NCBI GenBank assembly: GCA_947630805.1
Contig: CANRIV010000001.1
Location: 1 to 64,000, forward strand
Direction: 5' to 3'
Length of the DNA stretch: 64,000 nucleotides
Source: an uncultured Lachnospiraceae bacterium
Lineage (GTDB): Bacteria > Bacillota > Clostridia > Lachnospirales > Lachnospiraceae
Under the pieces are notes generated by a model that was not told the DNA's origin, made no database searches, and saw nothing but the letters and a program-made list of their open reading frames with translations. Below are positions 34,445 through 44,016 of this stretch, piece after piece. Each line of letters opens with the position of its first letter. Position 1 is the stretch's first letter. The translations under genes were made by a program, and so were the position numbers.

Positions 34445-37201
34445 ATGGCAAAAATGAGAGTGTATGAGCTGGCAAAAGAGCTGGATGTAGAAAGTGCTGA
34501 TATTGTCAATGCGCTTTCAGAGAAAGGAATTACAGTAAAAGCATCAAACTCTATTGAAGAAGACGATATTAATTATATAAAAAATAAATTTGGTAAGCAG
34601 GAAAAACCAAAAGAGACAGAAAAAAAAGAAGAAAGTGTGGCAGATGACGAAAAAGAGCAGAAAGTAAAGCCGAGAGTCATTATTACCAGTAAGGGAATTG
34701 TACGCACCGGAGAACATCGTTCCCGGGGAGAGGGCGAGAGAAGACGCCACAGACATGGAGATGGAGAACGCCGTCATCATTCCGGAGAGAGACGCTCGAA
34801 AAGTTCTTCCGAAGCAAAGCCACAGGAAAGCGTAAAAGAAGAATTAAAAACACCGCTTTCCCAGGAGGAAAAGAAACCTGTCGCTGTGACAGAAAATCCT
34901 GTAGTAAAAGAGGAAATCAAACCGGTAGAGAAAACAGTTCAGAAAGAAGTGGAAAAGACAACAGGACAGACGGAAAAGATAGAAAAGACAGAGGCAAAGG
35001 TGTCTGTCGAAAAACCGATTGCTGAAAAAACAGAAAGAGATGGAACAAAAAACAGAAATCGGGAAGAGAGAAGACCTCAAAGGGACGTACAGCGTGGCGG
35101 AGAACGCAGACAAAATAACGATAGAAATAACAACCGCAATAATAATCAGGATAGAAATGGCAATCGCGGCAACAGTCAGGACAAAAATGGAAACCGTGAT
35201 AGAAATAACCGCGGAAGAAATGATGACAGACGTGATATCAGAAGAGACAACCGGGGAAATGATGCAGCTGCCGAGCCGATTCAGGATAAAAACAGAAAAT
35301 CAAGAGAAAATAAGATACGTCAGGATAAACAGGAACGTAATAAGAAGAGTTATGAAGACGGAGGAAGAAAAGGCAGAAATGGAAGAAGAGGCGATGCGCC
35401 AAAGCCATTGCTGGAAAAGCCTAAGAAAAAAGAAGAAAAGAAAGAAGAAATTAAAGTAATTGAAGTGCCGGAGTTTATTACGATTGGGCAACTGGCGGAA
35501 AAAATGAAAATGCAGCCATCTGTTATTATTAAAAAATTGTTCCTGGAAGGAAAGATGGTTACTGTAAACACGGAGATTGATTTTGACAGTGCAGAAGAAA
35601 TTGCATTAGGATATGAAATCATGTGTGAGAGGGAAGAAAAAGTAGATATCATTGAAGAACTGCTGAAAGAAGATTCTGAAGATGAAAGCCTGATGGAAAA
35701 AAGACCACCGGTTGTCTGCGTGATGGGACATGTTGACCATGGAAAAACTTCTCTTCTGGATGCAATCCGTCAGACAAATGTTATTTCCGGTGAAGCAGGT
35801 GGTATTACCCAGCACATCGGTGCATCTGTTGTTAAAATAAATGATAGAACAATTACATTCCTTGATACACCGGGACACGAGGCGTTTACCTCTATGCGTA
35901 TGCGGGGCGCACAGTCTACAGATATTGCAATTCTGGTTGTAGCGGCAGATGATGGCGTTATGCCACAGACAGTGGAAGCAATCAATCATGCCAAGGCGGC
36001 AAACATTGAAATTATTGTTGCAATTAACAAAATTGACAAACCGGGAGCAAATATTGAACGTGTAAAACAGGGGCTTGCAGAGCATGAACTTCTGGCGAGC
36101 GACTGGGGTGGAAACGTAGAAATGGTACCGGTATCTGCCCATACAAAAGAAGGAATTGACGACCTTTTGGAAATGGTACTGCTTCAGGCAGATGTTCTGG
36201 AATTGAAAGCGAATCCAAACAGACAGGCAAGAGGAATTGTAATCGAAGCAAAACTTGATAAGGGAAAAGGTCCGGTTGCTACGGTATTGGTACAGAAGGG
36301 TACTTTGAAGGTAGGAGCACATATTGCCGCCGGTGCAAATCACGGCAAGGTAAGAGCGATGACAGATGATAAAGGCAATCGGATAAAAACTGCGGGACCA
36401 TCTACGCCGGTAGAAATATTAGGACTCAGCGGTGTTCCAAATGCAGGAGAGGTATTTGTCTCGACAGAGACGGCAAACGAAGCAAAAGAGTTTGCAAATA
36501 CTTTTGTGGAAGACAGCAAGGCAAAACTGATGGAAAGCAATAGATTCAGAATTTCTCTGGATGATTTGAATTCTCAGATTGAAGCCGGAGAATTAAAAGA
36601 ACTGAATGTAATTATAAAAGCAGATGTACAGGGCTCTGTAGAGGCAGTAAAACAGAGTCTGCTGAAATTATCCAATGATGAAGTAGAAGTAAAAGTAATC
36701 CACGGTGGAGTTGGTGCAATCAATGAATCCGATGTGATTCTGGCGTCTACTTCTAATGCACTGATATTAGGGTTTAATGTAAAACCTGATTCTCAGGCAG
36801 AAGAAACTGCAAAAAATGAAAATGTAGATTTGAGACTGTACTCAGTGATTTACAATGCGATTGATGATATTGAAAGAGCGATGAAGGGAATGCTTGAGCC
36901 GGTTTATGAAGAAAAGATTATCGGGCATGCGGAAATCAGACAGATTTTCAAAGCATCCGGCATTGGAAATATTGCAGGCTCCTATGTTCTTGACGGTATG
37001 ATGCAGCGTGGCTGCAAAGCTCGTATTTCAAGAGACGGAGAGCAGATTTTTGAAGGACCGGTAGCATCGCTTAAGAGATTTAAAGATGATGTCAAGGAAG
37101 TAAAAGCAGGATATGAATGTGGTCTTGTTTTTGAAGGATTTAGCGACATCGCAGAGGGCGATCAGGTAGAGGCATATATCATGGTAGAAGTTCCAAGATA
37201 G
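34445..37201 (+). CDS. infB: Translation initiation factor IF-2
   Basis: 918 residues. GTPase that places initiator tRNA on the 30S subunit and promotes subunit joining. It starts with the small IF2-N domain (1-~50), followed by a long low-complexity linker (~50-330) of Lys/Glu and then Arg/Asn/Gly-rich segments. A second IF2-N-like domain lies at ~345-410. The G domain begins with GHVDHGKT (428-435, Lys434), then DTPGHEAF and NKID; domains II-IV follow to the end. The long linker makes it larger than the Bacillus protein, which is common in Clostridia. GGAGG lies 8 bases before the start. Confidence 0.98.
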   Translation: MAKMRVYELAKELDVESADIVNALSEKGITVKASNSIEEDDINYIKNKFGKQEKPKETEKKEESVADDEKEQKVKPRVIITSKGIVRTGEHRSRGEGERRRHRHGDGERRHHSGERRSKSSSEAKPQESVKEELKTPLSQEEKKPVAVTENPVVKEEIKPVEKTVQKEVEKTTGQTEKIEKTEAKVSVEKPIAEKTERDGTKNRNREERRPQRDVQRGGERRQNNDRNNNRNNNQDRNGNRGNSQDKNGNRDRNNRGRNDDRRDIRRDNRGNDAAAEPIQDKNRKSRENKIRQDKQERNKKSYEDGGRKGRNGRRGDAPKPLLEKPKKKEEKKEEIKVIEVPEFITIGQLAEKMKMQPSVIIKKLFLEGKMVTVNTEIDFDSAEEIALGYEIMCEREEKVDIIEELLKEDSEDESLMEKRPPVVCVMGHVDHGKTSLLDAIRQTNVISGEAGGITQHIGASVVKINDRTITFLDTPGHEAFTSMRMRGAQSTDIAILVVAADDGVMPQTVEAINHAKAANIEIIVAINKIDKPGANIERVKQGLAEHELLASDWGGNVEMVPVSAHTKEGIDDLLEMVLLQADVLELKANPNRQARGIVIEAKLDKGKGPVATVLVQKGTLKVGAHIAAGANHGKVRAMTDDKGNRIKTAGPSTPVEILGLSGVPNAGEVFVSTETANEAKEFANTFVEDSKAKLMESNRFRISLDDLNSQIEAGELKELNVIIKADVQGSVEAVKQSLLKLSNDEVEVKVIHGGVGAINESDVILASTSNALILGFNVKPDSQAEETAKNENVDLRLYSVIYNAIDDIERAMKGMLEPVYEEKIIGHAEIRQIFKASGIGNIAGSYVLDGMMQRGCKARISRDGEQIFEGPVASLKRFKDDVKEVKAGYECGLVFEGFSDIAEGDQVEAYIMVEVPR

Positions 37202-37256
37202 TTGTAACCGCAATCAGCTCTGCGTATCAGAATTGATAGCCCGGAAAGGAATCTGA

Positions 37257-37619
37257 ATGAAAAAAAACAGTATTAAAAACACACGGATTAACGGTGAAGT
37301 TCAGAGAGCGTTAAGTGTGACGATAAGAGATTTAAAAGATCCCAGGATTGGTATTATGACCAGTATTACCGGAGTGGAAGTTACACCGGATTTGAAATTT
37401 TGCAAGGTTTATGTCAGTGTGCTGGGGGACCGGCAGGCAAAAGAAGATACGATGGAAGGATTGAAAAGCGCTACCGGTTTTATCCGGCGCGAACTTGCAC
37501 GCACGGTAAATCTGCGCAATACACCGGAAATCAAATTTATTATGGACGAATCAATCGAGTATGGGATGAGAATGTCAAAGCTGATTGATGAGGTAAGCGA
37601 AAATGACAAAAATAAATGA
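37257..37619 (+). CDS. rbfA: Ribosome-binding factor A
   Basis: 120 residues, single KH-like domain that binds the 30S subunit during late 16S rRNA maturation. Features: RINGEVQRALSVTIRDLKDPRIG, VEVTPDLKFCKVYVSV and the C-terminal LRNTPEIKFIMDESIEYGMRM, all typical of RbfA. AAAGGA precedes the start. Its last 17 bases overlap the next gene, an arrangement that suggests coupling. Confidence 0.96.
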   Translation: MKKNSIKNTRINGEVQRALSVTIRDLKDPRIGIMTSITGVEVTPDLKFCKVYVSVLGDRQAKEDTMEGLKSATGFIRRELARTVNLRNTPEIKFIMDESIEYGMRMSKLIDEVSENDKNK

Positions 37620-38550
37620 AATAATTAAAGATGCAAAAACTGTAGGAATCAGCGGACATGTCAGACCGGATGGAGATTGTATTGGATCCTGCATGGCACT
37701 CTACAATTACCTGGCAAAAAACAGACCGGATTTACATGTAAAAGTTTATCTTGAATTTGTAGATGATAAATTTAAAATGATTCCAAATACGGAAAAAATT
37801 GTCACAGACGGTTATGACGGAACAGTTTATGATTTGTTTATCGCTCTGGATACTGCGGCAAAGGAGAGATTGGGATTTAATCTGCCTTATTTTGAAAATG
37901 CAAAGAGGACCGTTTGTATTGATCATCATGCAAGTAATCAGGGATATGCGAAGGATAATATCATTGAGCCAAAAGCCAGTTCAGCAAGCGAAGTCTTATA
38001 CGATTTGCTGGAAGAAGAATTGTTTGATTGCTCAGTCGCCACGCCAATGTACATGGGAATTGCTCATGATTCCGGTGTGTTCCGTTTTCAGAGTACTACG
38101 CCAAAGACGATGCGGATAGCGGCAAAAATGATAGAGTACGGTGTTGATTTTAATACAATTTTAGAGGAAACTTTTTACCGTAAAACATATCAACAGATGA
38201 TGATTACTGCAGAAATTCAAAGACAGGCAGTGCTATGTATGGATGGAAACTGCATATATAGTTATTGTACTGCCCAAATGATGAAACAATATAGAGTTGC
38301 AGTGAATGATTTGGATGCGGTAGTGGCATCTATTAGAAATGTGGCGGGAATAGAAACGGCAGTATTTGCCTATGAATTGGAAGACGGAAAATTCAAATTC
38401 AGTCTTCGCTCTAAGAAGAAGATGGATGTGAGCAAAATAGCAGTCAGATTCGGTGGCGGCGGACATGTGCGTGCGGCGGGATTTGAACTGGAAGGACCGA
38501 TTGACGCGGCAATGAAAATTGTGTTGGACGCCATTGCAGCAGAAATTTAA
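37603..38550 (+). CDS. nrnA: DHH-family phosphoesterase, NrnA-like
   Basis: 315 residues, cytosolic. NrnA enzymes degrade nanoRNA and dephosphorylate pAp; some act on cyclic-dinucleotide products. The DHH domain shows GHVRPDGDCIGS (motif I), FIALDTAAKERLG (motif II), IDHHAS (the DHH motif) and AHDSGVFRF (motif IV). The C-terminal DHHA1 domain has FGGGGHVRAAGFE. All metal ligands are present. The gene overlaps rbfA and lies before truB, its usual place in Clostridia. The function is inferred from family; nanoRNase versus pAp phosphatase is not distinguishable here. Confidence 0.9.
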   Translation: MTKINEIIKDAKTVGISGHVRPDGDCIGSCMALYNYLAKNRPDLHVKVYLEFVDDKFKMIPNTEKIVTDGYDGTVYDLFIALDTAAKERLGFNLPYFENAKRTVCIDHHASNQGYAKDNIIEPKASSASEVLYDLLEEELFDCSVATPMYMGIAHDSGVFRFQSTTPKTMRIAAKMIEYGVDFNTILEETFYRKTYQQMMITAEIQRQAVLCMDGNCIYSYCTAQMMKQYRVAVNDLDAVVASIRNVAGIETAVFAYELEDGKFKFSLRSKKKMDVSKIAVRFGGGGHVRAAGFELEGPIDAAMKIVLDAIAAEI

Positions 38551-38583
38551 ACCCGCCTGAAATGAAAAGGTATGGTGGAGAAT

Positions 38584-39495
38584 ATGATAAATGGAGTGAT
38601 TAATGTTTACAAAGAACCGGGATATACATCTCATGATGTAGTTGCTCGGCTTCGTGGGATATTAAAACAGAAAAAAATAGGACATATGGGGACACTTGAT
38701 CCGGAAGCGGTAGGTGTTTTGCCTGTATGTATAGGGCAGGCAACAAAACTATGTGATATTATTTCTGATAAAGATAAAACATATAATGCTACACTTTTGT
38801 TGGGTACGGTAACAAATACGCAGGATATCACGGGAAAAGTAATCAGCAGGACATCCTCTGAACAGTTATCTGCTTTATCAGAAAAAGAAGTTTTTGATGT
38901 GATGAAAAGTTTTATTGGAGACTATCAGCAGATTCCTCCAATGTTTTCTGCAATTAAAATAGGAGGACAGAAACTTTATAATCTTGCAAGAAGGGGAGAA
39001 GAGATAGAACGACCTGCCAGACATTGCAAAATTATTGATATTACCGTGACAAAAATAGCGTTACCGAGAGTGAATTTTCGGGTTACATGTTCAAAAGGTA
39101 CTTATGTGAGAACATTATGTCATGATATTGGAAAAAAATTGGGTGTGGGCGGATGTATGGAAAAATTAGTCAGAAGCAGAGTAGAACGGTTTCATGTGGA
39201 GGATAGTATTACATTATCCCAGATTGAAGAATTCAGAGATAATGGTACTTTAGAAAAATATCTGATACCGGTAGATGAAATGCTGGATTCTTATTCTAAA
39301 TGTATTGTATCGCAGAGTGCAGAAAAACTGGTTTATAACGGTAACATTTTTACTTCGGGAAATACATTGTTGAAAATGAATCATGAAGATGGTCAGACGG
39401 TAAGGGTATATACCCATGATGGAAAGTTTATCGGGTTGTACATATTTCAAGAGAAGAAACAAATTTATAAGCCGGTAAAAATGTTTCTTTCATGA
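38584..39495 (+). CDS. truB: tRNA pseudouridine-55 synthase TruB
   Basis: 303 residues. Converts U55 to pseudouridine in the T loop of tRNAs. The N-terminus MINGVINVYKEPGYTSHDVV is typical, the catalytic Asp is Asp39 in GTLDPEAVGVLPV, and KTYNATLLLG, RRGEEIERPAR and CSKGTYVRTLCHDIG are family motifs. The start is put at 38584 rather than an in-frame ATG at 38572, because family members begin just before the NG(V) motif. The C-terminal ~70 residues form a PUA-like domain. Confidence 0.95.
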   Translation: MINGVINVYKEPGYTSHDVVARLRGILKQKKIGHMGTLDPEAVGVLPVCIGQATKLCDIISDKDKTYNATLLLGTVTNTQDITGKVISRTSSEQLSALSEKEVFDVMKSFIGDYQQIPPMFSAIKIGGQKLYNLARRGEEIERPARHCKIIDITVTKIALPRVNFRVTCSKGTYVRTLCHDIGKKLGVGGCMEKLVRSRVERFHVEDSITLSQIEEFRDNGTLEKYLIPVDEMLDSYSKCIVSQSAEKLVYNGNIFTSGNTLLKMNHEDGQTVRVYTHDGKFIGLYIFQEKKQIYKPVKMFLS

Positions 39496-39561
39496 TTGTC
39501 AGAAAAAATAAATGTCTGATTGTGTTGATACAAAAAGTGTGAAGCCTTGAATGGAGAAAAT

Positions 39562-40485
39562 ATGCAGTGTATATCTATTGATGATGGTATTAAACTGAAA
39601 AATACGATTGTGACAGTTGGAAAATTTGACGGAATACACAGAGGGCATGAAAAATTACTGGAAGTATTGAGCAAAAATGCAAATGGACGTCAGAAAGTTG
39701 TTTTAACTTTTGCAGCCGCGCCTTGTGCTTATTTGAGCGACAGCACAAATAAAACGATTGTGACTGAGCAGGAAAAACGGATTCTCTGCCAGCAACAGGG
39801 AATAGACATATATATGCAAATGCCGTTAAATAAAGATTTTTTAGGGCTGTCGCCGGAACAGTTTATAAAAAATATATTACAAGATAAAATAGGGGCAACA
39901 ACGATTGTCTGCGGACCGGATTTCCGATTTGGGAGAAACGCGTCGGGAGATATAGCGCTTTTGAAAAAATATCAGGATGTGTATGGGTATCAGCTGATTG
40001 TTATTGAGAAAGAACAGTATCAAAGGAAAGATATCAGCAGTACGGATATCCGGAAAAAAATAGAAGAGGGAAAGATGCTTGAAGTGAATGAAATGCTGGA
40101 TCATCCTTACAGCATTATTGGAAAAGTAGAGCAGGGAAAACATCTGGGAAGAACGATAGGACTGCCCACAGCAAATATTGTGCCGGATGAAACAAAACTT
40201 CTGCCACCAAAAGGCGTCTACCGTACAATAGTTGTGGTAAATGGTATGTGTTTTCATGCAATCAGCAACGTAGGAATTAATCCTACTGTGGAGCATGGTA
40301 CCCGCACGAAAGTAGAAACGCATATTCTTGATTATAAGGAATATATCTACAATGAAATTGTAAAAATACAGTTTTATGAATTTATCCGGCCGGAACGGAC
40401 ATTCAACAGTGTAGAAGAACTGCAGCTTCAAATTCAAAGAGATATTGAAAAATGCAGGAAACTGCAAAAATATCCGATTTTGTAA
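39562..40485 (+). CDS. ribF: Bifunctional riboflavin kinase/FAD synthetase RibF
   Basis: 307 residues. Phosphorylates riboflavin to FMN and adenylates FMN to FAD. The N-terminal nucleotidyltransferase domain has VGKFDGIHRGHEKLL and the late ISSTDIRKKIEEG; the C-terminal kinase domain has GRTIGLPTANI, NVGINPTVEHGT and VETHILDY. Both activities look intact. The start at 39562 is chosen over a TTG at 39547, as GGAG is five bases upstream. It is the last gene before the internal rpsO promoter. Confidence 0.95.
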   Translation: MQCISIDDGIKLKNTIVTVGKFDGIHRGHEKLLEVLSKNANGRQKVVLTFAAAPCAYLSDSTNKTIVTEQEKRILCQQQGIDIYMQMPLNKDFLGLSPEQFIKNILQDKIGATTIVCGPDFRFGRNASGDIALLKKYQDVYGYQLIVIEKEQYQRKDISSTDIRKKIEEGKMLEVNEMLDHPYSIIGKVEQGKHLGRTIGLPTANIVPDETKLLPPKGVYRTIVVVNGMCFHAISNVGINPTVEHGTRTKVETHILDYKEYIYNEIVKIQFYEFIRPERTFNSVEELQLQIQRDIEKCRKLQKYPIL

Positions 40486-40522
40486 ACGGTATGGAGAAAT
40501 GTCATAAAATGAAAAAATTTGC

Positions 40523-40551
40523 TTTACAAGAAGCAGATGACATGCTATTAT
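40523..40551 (+). promoter_or_regulatory. Promoter of rpsO
   Basis: TTTACA (40523-40528), 17-base spacer, TATTAT (40546-40551), just after ribF. Transcription should begin near 40558. Confidence 0.65.
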
Positions 40552-40557
40552 GTTACA

Positions 40558-40643
40558 GTATGTTTATAACCTGCACGGGGTATTTGGACACTCCAACCGA
40601 TACTTCAGTGTATGGGGATATGAGATAAAAGGAGGATAATAAA
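40558..40643 (+). promoter_or_regulatory. rpsO leader, possible S15 autoregulatory site
   Basis: The ~85-base leader between the promoter and the rpsO start can fold (GGGTATTTGGACACTCC and GATACTTCAGTGTATGGGGAT contain local complementarity) and ends in a strong AAAGGAGG. S15 represses its own mRNA through leader structures in several bacteria; this one is inferred from position and foldability only. Confidence 0.35.
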
Positions 40644-40910
40644 ATGATAACGAAGGAAATTAAAGCACAGTTGACAGCAGAGTATGGTAAGACCCCTACA
40701 GATACCGGCTCACCGGCAGTTCAGGTGGCAATTCTGACATACAGAATTAAAGAACTGACAGAGCATTTAAAGAATAATCATAAAGACCATCATTCCAGAA
40801 GAGGACTTTTGAAGATGGTAGGTAAGAGAAGAGGGTTACTTGACTATATTAAGAAAAATGACCTGGACGAATATCGTACATTAATTGAAAAATTAGGTAT
40901 TCGTAAATAA
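40644..40910 (+). CDS. rpsO: 30S ribosomal protein S15
   Basis: 88 residues, the universal length. Primary 16S rRNA binder of the platform, contacting the 20-21-22 three-way junction. Typical sequence: [51 protein letters not shown] and the end [12 protein letters not shown]. It has its own promoter and an efficient terminator, so it is transcribed both alone and with the upstream operon. Confidence 0.98.
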   Translation: MITKEIKAQLTAEYGKTPTDTGSPAVQVAILTYRIKELTEHLKNNHKDHHSRRGLLKMVGKRRGLLDYIKKNDLDEYRTLIEKLGIRK

Positions 40911-40923
40911 TGCGATACAAATT

Positions 40924-40961
40924 AAAAGGCGGAAGGAATCAAAAAATTCTTTCCGCCTTTT
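40924..40961 (+). terminator. Intrinsic terminator after rpsO
   Basis: A 16-bp stem (40924-40939 with 40946-40961, one G-U pair) and a 6-base loop, ending TTTTCGTTT. It starts 14 bases after the rpsO stop. Confidence 0.93.
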
Positions 40962-41040
40962 CGTTTAATTGAAGATAAGTCAGATAAAAAATACCGGCAA
41001 ATTAATTTGCACAGAACCAGATTGGCTTGGAAACAACAGG

Positions 41041-41069
41041 TTGCTTTTTGTCCCTGTTTTGTTTATAAT
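41041..41069 (+). promoter_or_regulatory. Promoter of pnp
   Basis: TTGCTT (41041-41046), 17-base spacer, TATAAT (41064-41069). The inferred start near 41076 gives a leader of about 235 bases. Confidence 0.75.
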
Positions 41070-41075
41070 ATAAAA

Positions 41076-41309
41076 GATTGTGTTTCTATGTCTTATTATG
41101 ACGTTCGAGAAAAAAAGACATAATGCAGTCCTGCAGAAAAACCATGCCGAGACCACTGCAAAAGGCAGCAAAAAATTGCCTTTTGGCAGCTGGAAATTCC
41201 GGATGAATATTCAATCAGATTGCTGTATTTTGCAGTAGTTTCGGATTTTTCTGCAAAAGAAAAAAGAAAAGGAGAAGTTACTTTCATGCAAAAGTAACAG
41301 TAGACGACT
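41076..41309 (+). promoter_or_regulatory. pnp: Long structured pnp leader
   Basis: This is the only gap over 300 bases (40911-41309) and holds no convincing gene. The leader can form ATGTCTT/AAGACAT and AAAAGGCA/TGCCTTTT stems. Near its end GGAG (41271-41274) is separated from the pnp ATG (41310) by a perfect 8-bp hairpin (41277-41284 with 41291-41298) whose loop contains an ATG opening a three-codon mini-frame (41286-41297, Met-Gln-Lys). PNPase controls its own leader in E. coli; a similar role here is inferred. Confidence 0.55.
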
Positions 41310-43394
41310 ATGTATAAGAGTTTTAGTATGGAGCTTGCAGGAAGAACACTTACCGTAGATATTGGACGTGTGGCAAAGCAGGCAAACGGTGCAGCATTGA
41401 TGCACTATGGAGATACAACGGTGTTATCCACTGCAACGGCATCTGACAAACCAAGAGACGGCATTGATTTCTTCCCGCTTTCTGTTGAGTTTGAGGAAAA
41501 AATGTATGCTGTAGGAAAAATACCGGGAGGTTTCAACAAGAGAGAAGGTAAGGCTTCTGAAAACGCAGTTCTTACTTCCAGAGTTATTGACCGTCCAATG
41601 AGACCTTTATTTCCAAAGGATTATAGAAATGATGTAACACTGAATAATCTTGTTCTTTCTGTTGACCCGGAATGTAGACCTGAGATTGTAGCTATGCTGG
41701 GATCAGCAATTGCGACGTGCATTTCTGATATTCCGTTTGATGGACCATGTGCGATGACACAGGTGGGTCTGGTAGATGGAGCATTTATTGTAAATCCAAG
41801 TCAGAAAGTATGGAAAGAAGGAGATTTACAGCTGACAGTTGCCTCTACAAGAGAAAAGGTAATTATGATTGAGGCGGGTGCCAATATTGTACCGGAAGAC
41901 AAAATGCTGGAAGCAATTTATATGGCACATGATGTCAACCAGACAATTATTGAGTTTATTGACAAGATTGTGGCGGAAGTAGGAAAAGAGAAGCATACTT
42001 ATGAGAGCTATGCGATACCGGAAGAATTGTTTGATGCAATTAAAGAAATTGTTCCTCCGGAACAGATGGAAGAAGCAGTTTTTACAGATGATAAACAAAC
42101 CAGAGAAGAAAATATCAGAGAGATTACAGAAAAACTGGAAGAGACATTTGCAGAAAATGAGGAATGGCTTGCACTGCTCAGTGAAGCAATTTATCAATAT
42201 CAGAAAAAAACTGTTCGCAAGATGATTTTGAGAGACCATAAACGTCCGGACGGAAGAGCGATTGACCAAATCAGACCACTTGCAGCAGAAGTAGATATCA
42301 TACCTAGAGTACATGGCTCTGCAATGTTTACCAGGGGACAGACACAGATTTGTAATGTATGTACGCTGGCGCCATTATCAGAGGCTCAGAGAATCGATGG
42401 TCTTGATGAGAATGAAACAACAAAAAGATACATGCACCATTATAATTTCCCATCGTATTCCGTGGGCGAGACAAAACCATCCAGAGGACCGGGACGTAGG
42501 GAAATCGGACATGGTGCGCTGGCAGAAAAAGCGTTGATGCCGGTATTGCCGGATGAAACAGAATTTCCATATGCCATTCGGACAGTATCTGAGACATTTG
42601 AATCTAACGGATCTACTTCCATGGCATCGACCTGTTCTTCCTGTATGTCATTGATGGCTGCAGGTGTTCCAATTAAAGCAATGGTAGCAGGTATTTCCTG
42701 TGGCCTTGTAACAGGAGACACAGATGATGACTATATTGTTCTTACGGATATTCAGGGCCTGGAAGATTTCTTTGGTGATATGGACTTTAAGGTAACCGGT
42801 ACAACAGAAGGAATTACAGCGATTCAGATGGACATAAAAATTCACGGTCTGACGAAACCGATTGTAGAAGAGGCAATTCGCAGAACAAGAGAAGCAAGAC
42901 TGTTTATTATGGATACCTGTATGAAACCGGCCATTTCCGAGCCAAGAAAAGAAGTGAATGAGTATGCTCCTAAGATTGAAATGATACAGATTGATCCGGA
43001 TAAGATTGGTGATGTTGTTGGTAAGAGCGGTAAAGTAATTAATGCAATTATTGAAGAGACAGGTGTTAAAATTGATATCACAGATGACGGTATGGTTTCT
43101 GTCTGTGGTGTTGACAAAGACATGATAGCAAAAGCATTAAAATATATTGACACGATTGTAACGGACTTTGAAGAAGGTATGATTTTAGAAGGAACAGTTG
43201 TAAGCATCAAAGAATTTGGCGCATTCATTGAATTTGCACCGGGAAAAGAAGGAATGGTACACATTTCTAAAATTGCGAAGGAGAGAGTGGAGCATGTAGA
43301 AGATTATCTTACGCTTGGAGACAGGGTAAAATGTAAATGCCTTGGAAAAGATAAAATGGGAAGAATTAGTTTTTCTATCAAAGATGCTCAGTAA
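41310..43394 (+). CDS. pnp: Polyribonucleotide nucleotidyltransferase (PNPase)
   Basis: 694 residues. Phosphorolytic 3'-5' exoribonuclease of the RNA degradosome. Two RNase PH-like domains (~10-220 and ~310-540) flank a helical domain; the second contains GETKPSRGPGRREIGHGALAEKAL and TCSSCMSLMAAGVPI. A KH domain (~555-610, DKIGDVVGKSGKVINAIIEE) and S1 domain (~620-690, GMILEGTVVSIKEFGAFIEF) follow. The length is normal. The start MYKSFSMELAGRTLTVDIG aligns with the family, but no Shine-Dalgarno lies at normal distance; the nearest GGAG is beyond a hairpin. Confidence 0.97.
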   Translation: MYKSFSMELAGRTLTVDIGRVAKQANGAALMHYGDTTVLSTATASDKPRDGIDFFPLSVEFEEKMYAVGKIPGGFNKREGKASENAVLTSRVIDRPMRPLFPKDYRNDVTLNNLVLSVDPECRPEIVAMLGSAIATCISDIPFDGPCAMTQVGLVDGAFIVNPSQKVWKEGDLQLTVASTREKVIMIEAGANIVPEDKMLEAIYMAHDVNQTIIEFIDKIVAEVGKEKHTYESYAIPEELFDAIKEIVPPEQMEEAVFTDDKQTREENIREITEKLEETFAENEEWLALLSEAIYQYQKKTVRKMILRDHKRPDGRAIDQIRPLAAEVDIIPRVHGSAMFTRGQTQICNVCTLAPLSEAQRIDGLDENETTKRYMHHYNFPSYSVGETKPSRGPGRREIGHGALAEKALMPVLPDETEFPYAIRTVSETFESNGSTSMASTCSSCMSLMAAGVPIKAMVAGISCGLVTGDTDDDYIVLTDIQGLEDFFGDMDFKVTGTTEGITAIQMDIKIHGLTKPIVEEAIRRTREARLFIMDTCMKPAISEPRKEVNEYAPKIEMIQIDPDKIGDVVGKSGKVINAIIEETGVKIDITDDGMVSVCGVDKDMIAKALKYIDTIVTDFEEGMILEGTVVSIKEFGAFIEFAPGKEGMVHISKIAKERVEHVEDYLTLGDRVKCKCLGKDKMGRISFSIKDAQ

Positions 43395-43399
43395 AAATA

Positions 43400-43441
43400 A
43401 AAAGGTCACAACTCTGGCATCTGCCGGAGCTGTGGCCTTTT
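43400..43441 (+). terminator. Intrinsic terminator after pnp
   Basis: A 20-position stem (43400-43419 with 43422-43441; two G-U pairs and one mismatch) with a 2-base apex, followed by ATTTTT. It closes the translation/RNA gene cluster. Confidence 0.92.
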
Positions 43442-43500
43442 ATTTTTAAAATATGAAAGAAGATAAGGGTCATATGAAATAATAATATGAGGGGAAAGGA

Positions 43501-43887
43501 ATGCTTGATAAGAAAAGAAAAATGAATTTGGAAAGTGCCAATCGTTTACGGGAAATCAGAATGAATATGGGAGCATCCCAGAAAGAGATGGCGTATAATT
43601 TAAATATGTCTCTATCCGCTTATAAAAAAGTAGAGGGAGGAGAAAACGGAATATCCGTAAATCTTTTGAAAATCTTAAAGGAGAAATATTCAATTTCTGC
43701 AGATTATCTGTTGTACGGAGAATATGAGGAATATTATCAGGCAGTAAAAATGATACAACAGCTGGATGAAGAGAGCATAGAGAGGATTTTTGAGGATTTG
43801 AAGGCTTACTTTGTGCAGGATAAGAAAAAAGTCTATTTGAAGAAAGATGATAGAATCCGTAAAAGTAACGAGGAGAAGAAAGAGTAA
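43501..43887 (+). CDS. XRE-family transcriptional regulator
   Basis: 128 residues, cytosolic. Residues ~14-70 form a Cro/CI-type helix-turn-helix (LREIRMNMGASQKEMAYNLNMSLSAYKKVEGGENGISVNLLKILKEKY), followed by SADYLLYGE, the usual end of such domains. The C-terminal ~55 residues are helical and charged (VKMIQQLDEESIERIFEDLKAYF), perhaps for dimerisation. AAAGGA directly precedes the ATG. It stands alone between the pnp terminator and the large secreted-protein genes, which it might control; no operator was identified. Confidence 0.88.
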   Translation: MLDKKRKMNLESANRLREIRMNMGASQKEMAYNLNMSLSAYKKVEGGENGISVNLLKILKEKYSISADYLLYGEYEEYYQAVKMIQQLDEESIERIFEDLKAYFVQDKKKVYLKKDDRIRKSNEEKKE

Positions 43888-43908
43888 GTTTTTGAAAAAT
43901 ACTGGAAA

Positions 43909-43949
43909 TTGACAAAAATCATATTTTTATAACATAAATCGTGTATAAT
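43909..43949 (+). promoter_or_regulatory. Probable promoter of the DUF5722 gene cluster
   Basis: TTGACA at 43909-43914 and a perfect TATAAT at 43944-43949 lie in the gap, but 29 bases apart, too far to work together. The TATAAT, ~68 bases before the 44017 start, is the better anchor; the -35 element is unclear. The exact promoter is uncertain. Confidence 0.4.
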
Positions 43950-44016
43950 TGTATTGGATTAAGACAGACACTTGATAGAGATTGTCTTAAAACAAAAAAT
44001 AAAGGAGTAAATCAGC

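Noticed and set aside
35019-35459. 146-codon rightward frame inside infB
   Set aside because: It overlaps the IF-2 linker in another frame, has a composition set by the Lys/Arg-rich linker codons, and has no ribosome site.
40509-40628. 39-codon frame in the rpsO leader region (starts MKKFALQEADDML)
   Set aside because: It has no good ribosome site and spans the -35/-10 boxes of the rpsO promoter; most likely chance.
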